From Verrucomicrobiota bacterium (lineage in GTDB: Bacteria > Verrucomicrobiota > Verrucomicrobiia > Limisphaerales > UBA9464), in contig JAFLEF010000010.1 in the NCBI GenBank assembly GCA_017309115.1, positions 1 to 64,000 of the forward strand: 64,000 nt of DNA, in the 5' to 3' direction. A program made the position numbers and the translations under genes. The notes below the pieces were generated by a model, which saw only the letters and a program-made list of their open reading frames with translations, was not told where the DNA came from and made no database searches. Positions 51,662 through 60,334 of the stretch are shown here, piece after piece (position 1 is the stretch's first letter; each line of letters starts with the position of its first letter).

Positions 51662-52546
51662 TTACTTCGGGAATAAGACCTGAATCTGCGCCCGAAGTTG
51701 CCATTCCGGTCCGTCGGTCGGAGTGCGCACATTGACATAGGCGCTGAGCTGACAGTTTAACGGGAGCCTCCCGAGGTGAACGATTTTCCCCACACCTCCG
51801 CCCACCGGAATGACCCAGGCCTCCCGGGCCGATTCCCGCCAATTCGCCGTCAGGATCGGGGCACTCGTCAAATACCACCCCTGAGGCAGGTTGTAGTTGA
51901 TGAACGGTTGAACGAGCAGTGCGCTGACGCTCTCGTCGCCCCAACCGGCGTAGGACCATTGCTGATTGGCCAAAACACCCACGACCCAGTGGCCCTGCAT
52001 CGTCAAAGCCACCGCTGCCGGCCCCGCAGTCCACATGCCGTGGCCAAGGATCGAGTCGGTCGCGGTGGGCAGGGTCAGGGTCGGACCAACACCCCAGATC
52101 AGTTTACCGGAGTGAGCCGGTGACAGAAAGAACGTGGGATTGATGTCCCCGAGCCCAAAGGCACTGGAGACTCCCGGCGCCGGTGAGGGCTGGTTAATGA
52201 TCGGCATGATCGTCCGGGTGATCAGATTCCAATCCGAACTGAGCGAGATGGGGATCACGGGTTGGACGTTGAGGATCCACTGCGTGACTTCGTTGGGACC
52301 GAGCCCGAAGTTGAAATTGTTCTGAAACGGAACACTGATCAGATTTGCCACCGGGTTCTGGGCCGCTTTAGCGAGTGCTTCCGTCTGGGCTTCCCGGTCG
52401 CCACCGCCGCCGGAGTCGGCGCTCACGGCCGGCGCCAAGGTCAAGGCCTTGGGGTAGTTGGTCGTTACGGGAAAGGCTGGCTCACCCTGGCCTGTAACTG
52501 CGACGAGCACGAGTCCCGTGGCTGCTGGAAGAAGGGCGTTATTCAT
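51662..52546 (-). CDS. outer-membrane beta-barrel protein (family often labelled neuromedin U)
   Basis: 294 residues with a signal peptide (MNNALLPAATGLVLVAVTGQG). Diagnostic stretches are NPVANLISVPFQNNFNFGLG, VTQWILNVQPVIPISLSSDW and NLITRTIMPIINQP, then a run of alternating strands. The C-terminal residue is Lys, preceded by QLRAQIQVLFPK, in place of the usual terminal Phe. The family name from animal homology is misleading; bacterial members look like outer-membrane porins related to phenol meta-pathway transporters. Here it probably brings the sulfated compound to the sulfatases. It follows the orphan receiver by 45 nt. Confidence 0.75.
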   Translation of the reverse strand: MNNALLPAATGLVLVAVTGQGEPAFPVTTNYPKALTLAPAVSADSGGGGDREAQTEALAKAAQNPVANLISVPFQNNFNFGLGPNEVTQWILNVQPVIPISLSSDWNLITRTIMPIINQPSPAPGVSSAFGLGDINPTFFLSPAHSGKLIWGVGPTLTLPTATDSILGHGMWTAGPAAVALTMQGHWVVGVLANQQWSYAGWGDESVSALLVQPFINYNLPQGWYLTSAPILTANWRESAREAWVIPVGGGVGKIVHLGRLPLNCQLSAYVNVRTPTDGPEWQLRAQIQVLFPK

Positions 52547-52591
52547 CGTTCATTGACTGATTCGAACCTACGGAAGTGAGGGTGGGTCGGA

Positions 52592-52990
52592 CTATGGCAC
52601 CTTAGGGCCGACCGGCTCTTGGGGTTCGAGGGCTTGGTGAATGAGGTCCAGAAACGCGGTGTCATCAAAGGGCTTTAGGAGAAAAGCCAAAGCCCCTGCC
52701 GCCAATGCGGCGGCTCTGACCCCCGGTTGTTCACGGCCCGACATGACAATCACCCGAGTTTGCGGGGAGACCTCCTGCAAGCGCAGCTGTACTTCCAATC
52801 CCGTCGTGCCCGTGAGCCAGAGGTCCAGGACCGCGAGTGATACCGACTGGCGGGCGGCATGTTCCAGGAGTTCCTCCGCTTTCTCGAACAAATGGGAGGA
52901 GTACCCATCGGAATCGAGGAGGCGCCGAATCGAACTCAGCACGAAGGCGTCGTCGTCCAGGATGCAGATGATGTCGGAGGCCTCGGGCAT
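52592..52990 (-). CDS. single-domain response regulator receiver
   Basis: 132 residues. A CheY-like receiver: acidic pocket LDDD at 11-14, phospho-acceptor Asp56 in LAVLDLWLTG, Ser/Thr switch in IVMSGREQ and Lys in FLLKPFDD. No output domain follows; the C-terminus ends EPVGPKVP. A relic of the same C-terminal coding end is found between this gene and the FixJ-type gene (53045-53066), so receivers in this region appear to have been duplicated and partly lost. It may be a phosphate sink or an adaptor for the neighbouring kinase. Confidence 0.87.
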   Translation of the reverse strand: MPEASDIICILDDDAFVLSSIRRLLDSDGYSSHLFEKAEELLEHAARQSVSLAVLDLWLTGTTGLEVQLRLQEVSPQTRVIVMSGREQPGVRAAALAAGALAFLLKPFDDTAFLDLIHQALEPQEPVGPKVP

Positions 52991-53044
52991 AGTGCCCCCG
53001 GTTGGAGGAACGATCGGAAGTTTGGGTCAGGAGCCAAGAGTCGG

Positions 53045-53066
53045 CTATGGCACCTTGGGGCCGACC
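53045..53066 (-). repeat. direct repeat of the 3' end of the orphan receiver gene
   Basis: 22 bp here match positions 52592-52613 with one mismatch. The two copies encode the same GPKVP-stop end in the minus strand, but at this site the rest of the receiver gene is missing. It lies in the 102-bp gap upstream of the orphan receiver. The simplest reading is a receiver gene duplicated and mostly deleted. Confidence 0.7.
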
Positions 53067-53092
53067 CTTGCGGCTATCCCCGCATTCCAAGA

Positions 53093-53773
53093 TCAATGTC
53101 CCGGAGCTGCGGGATCGATTCCGGCTTTTTGGGCGAGCCGGGTCAGCTCCGCGACCGAGACCACTCCCATCTTCTGAAATACCCGGCTGCGATGGGTCTT
53201 GGTGGTGCGGAGTGCCGCCCCTAGCTCTGCTCCGATCTGTTTGTTTAGCAGTCCGGCAATCATCAGCCGGAACACCTCGAATTCCCGAGGCGTCAGGCTG
53301 GCCAGGCGCGCGCGGATCTCCGCCAACTCCCGACCCGCTCGCCTCATCGCTGACGACCGCTCCAGTGCGCGCCCGACCGCTTCGACGAGTTGTTCGTCGT
53401 GAAACGGCTTGGGTAGGAAATCCACCGCTCCCCGCTTCATGGCCTGAACTCCCATCGGAATGTCGCCATGACCGGTGATGAAGACGATTTGTTCTTCGCG
53501 CCCATTTCTGGTGAGCCATTGCTGGAGCTCCAGCCCGTCCAGGCCCGGCAGACGAACGTCCAACACGAGACAGGACGGACCCGGGTGAGCAGGACGTTGG
53601 AGAAACTCATTCGCTGTGGCGAACGTCTCCGCCTCGTAGTCTCCGGACTCGAGCAGATTGACTAAACTTCGGCGCACCGAGGGATCGTCATCGACCACAA
53701 ACACCCGCGGCGGGAGATCCACGGATTCGTCCCGCCCACTAGTAGTTCCGGTCGGTAGGTTCGATTGATTCAT
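53093..53773 (-). CDS. FixJ/NarL-type response regulator with LuxR-type HTH
   Basis: 226 residues. Receiver 25-140 (VVDDD, Asp72 in LVLDVRLPG, Lys in PKPFHDEQ) and LuxR-type HTH from about 155: LTPREFEVFRLMIAGLLNKQIGAELGAALRTTKTHRSRV. It is the FixJ pattern of phosphorylation-driven transcription activation. Its ATG overlaps the kinase stop by 4 nt (ATGA), and GGAGGA 8 nt upstream lies in the end of the kinase gene. Its likely targets are the barrel/FGE/sulfatase genes downstream. Confidence 0.92.
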   Translation of the reverse strand: MNQSNLPTGTTSGRDESVDLPPRVFVVDDDPSVRRSLVNLLESGDYEAETFATANEFLQRPAHPGPSCLVLDVRLPGLDGLELQQWLTRNGREEQIVFITGHGDIPMGVQAMKRGAVDFLPKPFHDEQLVEAVGRALERSSAMRRAGRELAEIRARLASLTPREFEVFRLMIAGLLNKQIGAELGAALRTTKTHRSRVFQKMGVVSVAELTRLAQKAGIDPAAPGH

Positions 53774-56700
53774 GGGATAAGTCCTCCGTTCGCGGCCAAT
53801 GGCCGGGGATTCTCTGTTCCGGGCGATGCTTCATCCGGAAGCCAGAAGGCAAAGCAGGCCCCTCCGCCCTCGGCGTTGCTCGCGGTGATGCGACCGCCAT
53901 GTCCCTCGACAATGGAACGAGCAATGGCCAATCCCAGCCCCATCCCGTTTCGCTTGTTGGTAAAGAAGGGCTTGAAAACCCGATTGGGATCCTCCTTCGG
54001 GAGGCCACCCCCGAAATCCCGCACGCTCACCTCCACCCGACTGTCGGACCCCCGTTGGGTCCGCACAATGATCCGCCGAAACTCGGGCGGCCCTTGGTCG
54101 ACGGCATCCAGAGCATTCAGGATCAGATTCAGGAAGACCTGCTGAATCTGCACGCGATTGCCGTTCACCGGAGTAAGGGAGGAGTCGAATTCGGCAATGA
54201 GGGAACACTGTCGGCCAAGGGCATCAGGCCCGGCCAATTTCAGGATCTCCGCCGCCGCCGCATTCAGATCAAAAGGTCGCCGCTCGTCATCACCCCGACG
54301 GATCATCGCCCGAATTCCCTGAAGAATCTCGCCCGCCCGCCGGCCGTCGGCGGAAACCTCCTCCAGCAATCCATCGAGCTTTTGGAGATCGCCCCGTCCC
54401 TTGGCGATGAACCGTCGGCCCGCCGCCGCGTTGTTGACCATGGCGGTCAGCGGCTGATTCAACTCGTGGGCCAGTGCTCCTCCGAGTTCGCCCAGGAGAG
54501 TGGCCCGCGACAGATGAGCCAGTTCACTTTGTTGTTCCCGTAGCGCCTGCTCCGTTCGCTTGCGATCCGTAATGTCGAGCGAGACTCCACGCATCAGTAC
54601 GGGCCGGTCAGCCTCGTCCACCTCGACCAGCCCGCGGGACGCGATCCAACGAGTTTCGCCCCCGGGGAACACAATGCGAAACTCGGTATCGTTGGCGGTG
54701 GGATCCTGAACTACCCGGCCCAAGACTTGCCGAGCGGACTCACGATCTTCCGGATGGATCCGCTCGAGCACCTTCTCCAAATCCAGACGAACCTGCGAAT
54801 CCAAGCCGAAGAGGTGTCGCCACGCGTCGCTCGCCCACACTTCCTGGGTGACGAGGTTTCTCTCCCAGATCCCGAGATTGGCGGCGCGGGCCGCGAGATT
54901 GACCCGCTGTTCCAATCCGGACAACGCCCGCTGATGGGCCAGTTCCTCCTGTTGGAGGTGCAGCTTGCGGCGGGCGAACATCCACACCAGCGCAGCACCA
55001 CTGCCGGCAAAGCCGAGAGCCGTCAAAAGCCGAAACCAAGCCGTCTGCCAGTAATACGGCAAGATGGTCAGCGCCACGACCGTTCCTGATTCATTCCACA
55101 CACCGTCCGGATTGGCGGCGCGCACGTGAAAGGCATAGGTGTTGGGTGGGAGATCGTGGTAATAGGCCACCCGCCGATTCCCCACGTCGATCCAATCGCC
55201 GTCGTGACCATCGAGCCGGATTTGGTAAGCGACTTTCTCGGGAGCACCCAGACTGAGTCCGACGTAGTGGACTTCGATCCTCTGACTTCCCGGAGGCAAC
55301 GTCACCGGAGCGGAGAACGGGGCGCGAACACGAATCGGAGGTCCCTCCGGCTGAGTCCGCGGGCTACCTGTCTCCCTACGCGGTGGAGTCGGCTCAAAAT
55401 ACGAAATTTCCTCCACGTGCACCGGAGGGGGTGTGGGATTGAGGTTCCAGGTGGACGGCTGCGTCATTCCGACACCCTTGCTCAGGGCAAACCACAGGCA
55501 GCCCTGGCCATCCAAGGCACAGTTGGGCTGCCGGTTTTGGGAAAACTCGCCGCCCGGCAAACCATCTCCGGCATCAAACATTTGGAATGGAGGCCTGCTA
55601 ATTCGGCCATCGGCCAAAGCCTCCAGATCCCGCCGACTGACGCGGAACAGATGGCTGCTGGAGGTGATCCAGAAGTTGCCCTCCCAATCCTCAATCAGTC
55701 CGTGGATGGCCGGAGCCGGAAAACCACTCTCCAACCCCAGCACCTTCAGTGTCCCTTGATGCCAACGCAGCAACCCCCGGTCCGCAGATCCCATCCAAAC
55801 TGCGCCCGCAGCATCCGAATACAGGCAGCGAATGTTCGGAATGGCGTGGTGGGCCGCATCTTTGACCTCGACCACCGCGGCGGGGCCCTCTGTGCGAAAG
55901 ACCCCTTCGGCATTCGCCATCCAGATCAATCCAGCCGGATCCTCGGCAAAGCAGGTCACCGTGCCTCGAGGAAGCCCATTTTCCCGACCGAATCGAGTGG
56001 ACGTTTCTCCGTCGGAGACGGCGACTCCGCTACCTCCGCTGATCCAGATCCTCCCGCGGGAATCCTCAAACAAGGCGTGGATGTTGTGTCCTCCCGTGTC
56101 CTGGGCCGGCAGGTGCCGGGGGCCGTCGGGATCCATCCGCCAAACCGCGGAATCGGTGGTTCCAACCCAAAGGCGACCTGAGCGATCCGCGAGAACACTT
56201 TTGAGATAACGCTGATCGCGGATGACCTGCGGGAGATTCACGGGCTTCGGCCCTGCCTCGTTCAAACGAAACAATCCATCACCAAACGTCCCGGCCCACA
56301 GGTCCCCTTGGGAATCGAGTGAGATCGACTGCACGGAACGGGGACGGGACTCGCTGTCGAGAGGAAGAGACTGAAAGCGCCGAGGAACGAGTCGGACCAA
56401 GCCACTTCCGCTGGTTCCCAACCATAGATTTCGCTCCCGATCTTCGAAGATGCACCGGGTCTGGTTGACCCCGCCGTTGGAGGAATTCCATCGGATCAGC
56501 GTTCCATCCGGCAACACTTGGCAAACCCCCTGATCGAAGGTGGAGATCCAGATGTGGTGAGCAGAATCTTCGAACATGCTCCAGACGCCACCGGGAGGTT
56601 CCGATAGTTCGATCCGGGAGACCTCCCGACCTTTTTGAATTTTGCGCAGTTCCTTTCCCAGAATCAGCCACAAGCCACCTCCCCGGGCCGGGGCGATACC

Positions 56701-57435
56701 CACGGATTCGCGCGACAGATTCGGCAGGTTCAACATCCGGATCCACTGGTCCTTCTCCCATCGTCCGACGAACTGATTCTGCACCACCCACCAATGGCCG
56801 TCTTCGTCCACCCCACCCTGATAGCCCTGGCCCGGTTCACCCGGCGGCGGCGGCAACTCCGAAAACTTGCCGTTGTTAAACTCAAAGAGCTTTCCGTTGA
56901 AGCCGGTGATGAGAATGTCGCCATTGCTCCGCTCCGCAAAGGAGCGGGCGTAGTCACCCCTCCAACCCTGATCCGAATGCAAATGCTGCCATTGGTCTCC
57001 ATCGCGCAGGACCAATCCCTGATACGTGCTGATCCAGAGTCGCGCCCGTTGGTCGAGGTGCAGATTGACGATCCCAGCGCTGGGGAGCATCGGCGTGTTT
57101 GCCGGATTTAGCGTGGCGAACTCGGTTCCATTAAAGCGAACGAGACCATTGAAGGTGCCAAACCAGAGGTAGCCATCCGGACCTTGGACAACGGCCGTCA
57201 CGGAGTTGTCCGGCAGACCGTCCTCAATTTCCCACGATTTGGTGAGGAACTTCGACGGGGATTTCGTAGGAAACTGGAGCCCTTGGGCTCGCCCGGGAAC
57301 GATCTCAACGAAGACTGTCAGAACCGCGAGGATCAAGCCCGCGATGGTTTTTCGGCAACCAGGGGACTTCGTTTGGCCGACAGGCGCGACCAAACCCGCG
57401 CTGCAATGTCCCAGGATCTTCAATCGGTGAGACAA
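53770..57435 (-). CDS. two-component propeller sensor histidine kinase with Y_Y_Y and PAS domains
   Basis: 1221 residues from a TTG at 57435 (no ATG fits; the start is uncertain). After an N-terminal signal segment, a double propeller (about 60-650) is made of the two-component regulator blades (LPDNSVTAVVQGPDGYLWFGTFNGLVRF, and similar GxxWxGT turns). A Y_Y_Y beta-sandwich (about 700-790: LPPGSQRIEVHYVGLSLGAP, LPPNTYAFHVRAANPDGVW) precedes a membrane helix near 815 and a PAS domain (about 860-960). HisKA has the FixL-like HELNQPLTAMVNNA and the ATPase domain ends GMGLGLAIARSIVEGHGG. Such sensors in Bacteroidetes control polysaccharide loci. The cognate regulator follows at once. Confidence 0.92.
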   Translation of the reverse strand: MSHRLKILGHCSAGLVAPVGQTKSPGCRKTIAGLILAVLTVFVEIVPGRAQGLQFPTKSPSKFLTKSWEIEDGLPDNSVTAVVQGPDGYLWFGTFNGLVRFNGTEFATLNPANTPMLPSAGIVNLHLDQRARLWISTYQGLVLRDGDQWQHLHSDQGWRGDYARSFAERSNGDILITGFNGKLFEFNNGKFSELPPPPGEPGQGYQGGVDEDGHWWVVQNQFVGRWEKDQWIRMLNLPNLSRESVGIAPARGGGLWLILGKELRKIQKGREVSRIELSEPPGGVWSMFEDSAHHIWISTFDQGVCQVLPDGTLIRWNSSNGGVNQTRCIFEDRERNLWLGTSGSGLVRLVPRRFQSLPLDSESRPRSVQSISLDSQGDLWAGTFGDGLFRLNEAGPKPVNLPQVIRDQRYLKSVLADRSGRLWVGTTDSAVWRMDPDGPRHLPAQDTGGHNIHALFEDSRGRIWISGGSGVAVSDGETSTRFGRENGLPRGTVTCFAEDPAGLIWMANAEGVFRTEGPAAVVEVKDAAHHAIPNIRCLYSDAAGAVWMGSADRGLLRWHQGTLKVLGLESGFPAPAIHGLIEDWEGNFWITSSSHLFRVSRRDLEALADGRISRPPFQMFDAGDGLPGGEFSQNRQPNCALDGQGCLWFALSKGVGMTQPSTWNLNPTPPPVHVEEISYFEPTPPRRETGSPRTQPEGPPIRVRAPFSAPVTLPPGSQRIEVHYVGLSLGAPEKVAYQIRLDGHDGDWIDVGNRRVAYYHDLPPNTYAFHVRAANPDGVWNESGTVVALTILPYYWQTAWFRLLTALGFAGSGAALVWMFARRKLHLQQEELAHQRALSGLEQRVNLAARAANLGIWERNLVTQEVWASDAWRHLFGLDSQVRLDLEKVLERIHPEDRESARQVLGRVVQDPTANDTEFRIVFPGGETRWIASRGLVEVDEADRPVLMRGVSLDITDRKRTEQALREQQSELAHLSRATLLGELGGALAHELNQPLTAMVNNAAAGRRFIAKGRGDLQKLDGLLEEVSADGRRAGEILQGIRAMIRRGDDERRPFDLNAAAAEILKLAGPDALGRQCSLIAEFDSSLTPVNGNRVQIQQVFLNLILNALDAVDQGPPEFRRIIVRTQRGSDSRVEVSVRDFGGGLPKEDPNRVFKPFFTNKRNGMGLGLAIARSIVEGHGGRITASNAEGGGACFAFWLPDEASPGTENPRPLAANGGLIP

Positions 57436-57539
57436 TAGTTTAAACCACCGCGATTTGCTACCTTCGCCCCCGCGTTTCAGTGGGTACTCCCCGTCGGACC
57501 GCGAAGGCGATCACTACAGCGACCGCCCACGGTCCGGGT

Positions 57540-57651
57540 CTGATTCCGGAGAAGCAACACAGTGGAGGCGGATTCCGCCCACGCCACCGTCAGGGCCTTC
57601 GGAGCCCAGAACGGCACCCCGTTGGCCGCTTCCAGCACGAGATCCACGTTC
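57540..57651 (-). pseudogene. decayed copy of the 3' end of the FG-GAP cytochrome gene
   Basis: About 112 bp match the last part of the coding sequence at 60359-60470 with about ten mismatches. The frame still reads pieces such as NGVPFWAPKALTVAWAES on the minus strand. There is no start or other domain. It lies in the 268-bp gap between the propeller kinase and the LRR gene; the rest of the gap is non-coding apart from one CTCAGCT copy near 57668. It is a remnant of a duplication or a copied fragment. Confidence 0.82.
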
Positions 57652-57703
57652 CACCTTTCCCTTGCTACCTCTCAGCTTTCCCCGCCCGCCTACCGGAGAT
57701 CCG

Positions 57704-60046
57704 TCATTCAGCAGGAACGACGCGATAGAAGCGCGCCGCTACCGCCGGGGTCGAATCGGTGAAGGACGCCGTTCGCTTGACCGTTCGATTGGTCAGGACG
57801 GATTCCCACTGAGGTGGCGTCAATTGCGACAACGTTTGCCAGACCACGGACCGGTTCTCAGCCCACTGGGCTTGGAGCCTTGGACCGCCACCACCTGGCA
57901 CCGCATCGACTTCGACCGACGGCCACCACTCGGACACCGGGTTGCTATGCGTGAACTCCGACCATTCAGAGACGTCCTTCAGATGAAACAACACGGCCGC
58001 CGGCGGAACCATCAGGACCGTTGAGCCGATGGGCGGCTTCCCTTCGAAGTACACGGCTTGGAGAGCGGCACATCCTTGAAAAGCGTCCTGGTTGAGTACT
58101 TCCAAACCAACCGGCAGATGGACCCGAACCAGGGAACGGCAATCCCGGAACGCGTTCCCGTAAATCTGGAACAAGCCCGGTGGGAGCCAGACGTCCCTCA
58201 AGTTCACGCACCCAGCGAACGCGGAGTTGCCTATGAACATCACCGAAGCCGGCAATTCCAATTCCCTCAAACCGGTGCACCCGGCGAGCAATCCGGAAAC
58301 CAATTCTGTCAGCGAACTAGGCAACACGAGGGAGGTCAGGTTGGAGCAGCCATCAAAAAGATATCCGCCCATCAGCCGGGCACCCGAGGGAAACGCGATT
58401 TGGCTGAGGGATCGGCATCCGGAGAAGGCGCGGCTTCCGACCGTCTCCAAGTTCTCCGGGAAACGAATGTCCGTCAGACTCACACATCCGCTGAAGGCCA
58501 GGGAGGCGATTTGTTTCGTCCCTCCCAACTCTACCTTTCGCAGGGAAGTACAGCCGGAGAACGCACCCTGCCCGATTCGCGTCAGCGACGGCGGAGTTCT
58601 GACTTCCGTGATCTCGACACAGTCGGCAAACGCCGTGGGCGCCAGAGATTGAACTCCCTCCTCCAACTCAATCGTGCGCAGTGGAAGGCCGCGGAAGGCC
58701 GACAGTCCCACCGACGCCACCGAGCCAGGAATGCGAACGGATGTCAGTGGGCAGTTCACGAACGCCTCCGCCGCAATGTTGGTGACGCTCTGGGGAATGG
58801 TGAGTCCGGTCAGTCCTCGGGCCTCGGAAAAGGAATCGGTGTCGATTCGCCGCACTCCGCTCGGGATGCCGTAGGATCCGGTCCGCCCAGCAGGAAACTG
58901 AACGATTCTCTCCCCATTGCGCGCCAACAGAACTCCATCAATGGACTGGAAAAGCGGGTTTTCCGGATCGACCTGGAGTTCCCGCAACGCGCGGCAACCC
59001 GCAAATACGCCCTTCCCCAGTTGAGTCAGCGTCGCAGGAAGTTTAACCACCGAAACACCCACACCCGCCAGCGCCCGATCGCCCAGTCTGAGGAGGTTTG
59101 TCGGAAACTGAAGGCTCAGCAGATTCGTGCAACCCTCAAACGCCCCTTCTTCGATCTCGGTGATTCCGTTCGGCAGGACCACCTCCGTCAGGCCAGTACA
59201 ATGACGGAACAAATTACTCCGGACTACGGTCAAGCCGGGCGGCAGGACGATTTGTTTCAGAGCGGTACAGTTCTGGAACGCGCCCGGCCCCAGGTTGGTG
59301 AGTCCCTCGGGAAGCACCAATTCAGTGAGATCACGACAGGCGGCGAACACTTCCGGCCCAATCTGACGCACACTTCCCGGAATGAAGATGGCCCGAATAT
59401 CGGTCACGCCGGAAAACACTCCGGAATCGATTCCCACCAACGGAAAACCCACAAAAGAGTCCGGGACAAAAATTCTCCCGAGCTCGTCGGAAATCCCGTT
59501 GAGACTGTTGCCAGACCTTACCAAATACGCCTGCCCGCCCTCCAGCCGATAGGTGAAAAGCGGTCGGGGAGGCGGCCAAACAAGAGCCACCATCATCCCC
59601 GAGAAGTCAGAATTGTTTTGGAAGGTCGCGGCGGGAGTCCGGTTGCCCCCCAAGTTGGTGATCCGAACCACTGTTGAGGCTCGAGAGAGTGCGTCCTCAA
59701 ACGTCCCACCGGTGGACCGATCCCAGAACAGGACTTTTACCTGCGTCGATCCACCTACCGGCACTCCCGGCACCACCAACCCATTGATAAAGAACAAACC
59801 ATCCAACGTAAGGGCCACTCCCCCTGCCCCATTCGGGCTGAGGTACTGGGTTCCGGACTCATCGAGTATGGCCACCCTGCCATTGGCTTTGGGATACGGT
59901 CTGCCCTCTGCGTCAAAGATGAACGCTTTAGTGGATCCACCGGCAGGGACGTAGTTGTTGCTCGCATTGAATGTTCCCTGGCCCCACAGCGACTTCACGA
60001 GGAGAAAGCTCAAGAGCAATCCGAGAAGCCGCGGGTATGCATTCAT
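57704..60046 (-). CDS. secreted leucine-rich repeat (BspA-like, LRR_5) protein
   Basis: 780 residues with a signal peptide (LLGLLLSFLLVKSLWG). A first beta-rich part (about 22-170) is followed from about 200 to 690 by some 20 LRR_5-type repeats of about 23 residues, of the I-x-x-I-x-I-P-x-S-V-x-x-I-G-x-x-A-F-x-x-C-x-x-L type (for example LTELVLPEGLTNLGPGAF and SLTDIRFPENLETVGSRAF). The C-terminal part has a PEFARFYRVVPAE-like end. BspA-like proteins are surface proteins that bind proteins or other cells. It lies between the HK gene cluster and FG-GAP genes. Confidence 0.88.
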   Translation of the reverse strand: MNAYPRLLGLLLSFLLVKSLWGQGTFNASNNYVPAGGSTKAFIFDAEGRPYPKANGRVAILDESGTQYLSPNGAGGVALTLDGLFFINGLVVPGVPVGGSTQVKVLFWDRSTGGTFEDALSRASTVVRITNLGGNRTPAATFQNNSDFSGMMVALVWPPPRPLFTYRLEGGQAYLVRSGNSLNGISDELGRIFVPDSFVGFPLVGIDSGVFSGVTDIRAIFIPGSVRQIGPEVFAACRDLTELVLPEGLTNLGPGAFQNCTALKQIVLPPGLTVVRSNLFRHCTGLTEVVLPNGITEIEEGAFEGCTNLLSLQFPTNLLRLGDRALAGVGVSVVKLPATLTQLGKGVFAGCRALRELQVDPENPLFQSIDGVLLARNGERIVQFPAGRTGSYGIPSGVRRIDTDSFSEARGLTGLTIPQSVTNIAAEAFVNCPLTSVRIPGSVASVGLSAFRGLPLRTIELEEGVQSLAPTAFADCVEITEVRTPPSLTRIGQGAFSGCTSLRKVELGGTKQIASLAFSGCVSLTDIRFPENLETVGSRAFSGCRSLSQIAFPSGARLMGGYLFDGCSNLTSLVLPSSLTELVSGLLAGCTGLRELELPASVMFIGNSAFAGCVNLRDVWLPPGLFQIYGNAFRDCRSLVRVHLPVGLEVLNQDAFQGCAALQAVYFEGKPPIGSTVLMVPPAAVLFHLKDVSEWSEFTHSNPVSEWWPSVEVDAVPGGGGPRLQAQWAENRSVVWQTLSQLTPPQWESVLTNRTVKRTASFTDSTPAVAARFYRVVPAE

Positions 60047-60334
60047 GAATAAGACAAATTCGACTGACTAAGCCGACAGCTACAGAGGCCGCGCTGTTGA
60101 TGCACGAACAAACTCTGGACGTCTCAGCTCTCAGCTCACCGCTCTCAGCTTCCTCCCCGGTAGGGCGAGGTTCCACCGAGCCGTTCGCATCCCAGCGAAT
60201 GACGCGCCACCAGTCCACCCACGCAAGGCTCCGCAGAGCGTCACCCTACTGCCTTCCGCTTACCAGCCCCTTCCTCTTCCGACCTCTCAGCTCTCAGCTC
60301 TCAGCTTTCCCGGGGCACCCAGCCGCTCGGAGGT
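60047..60334. repeat. intergenic region with palindromic element R6 and heptamer tracts
   Basis: 288 bp. Two to three CTCAGCT units (60119-60150), element R6 (about 60159-60249: ggtagggcgaggttccacc to cagagcgtcaccctac), then a bordered tract (cttccgacct plus three heptamers, about 60276-60310). Here both flanks have the same orientation. The final heptamers almost touch the stop of the FG-GAP cytochrome gene. Confidence 0.85.

Noticed and set aside
58058-59677. 539-residue plus-strand frame
   Set aside because: Antisense to the LRR protein gene; the periodicity it shows comes from the repeats on the other strand.
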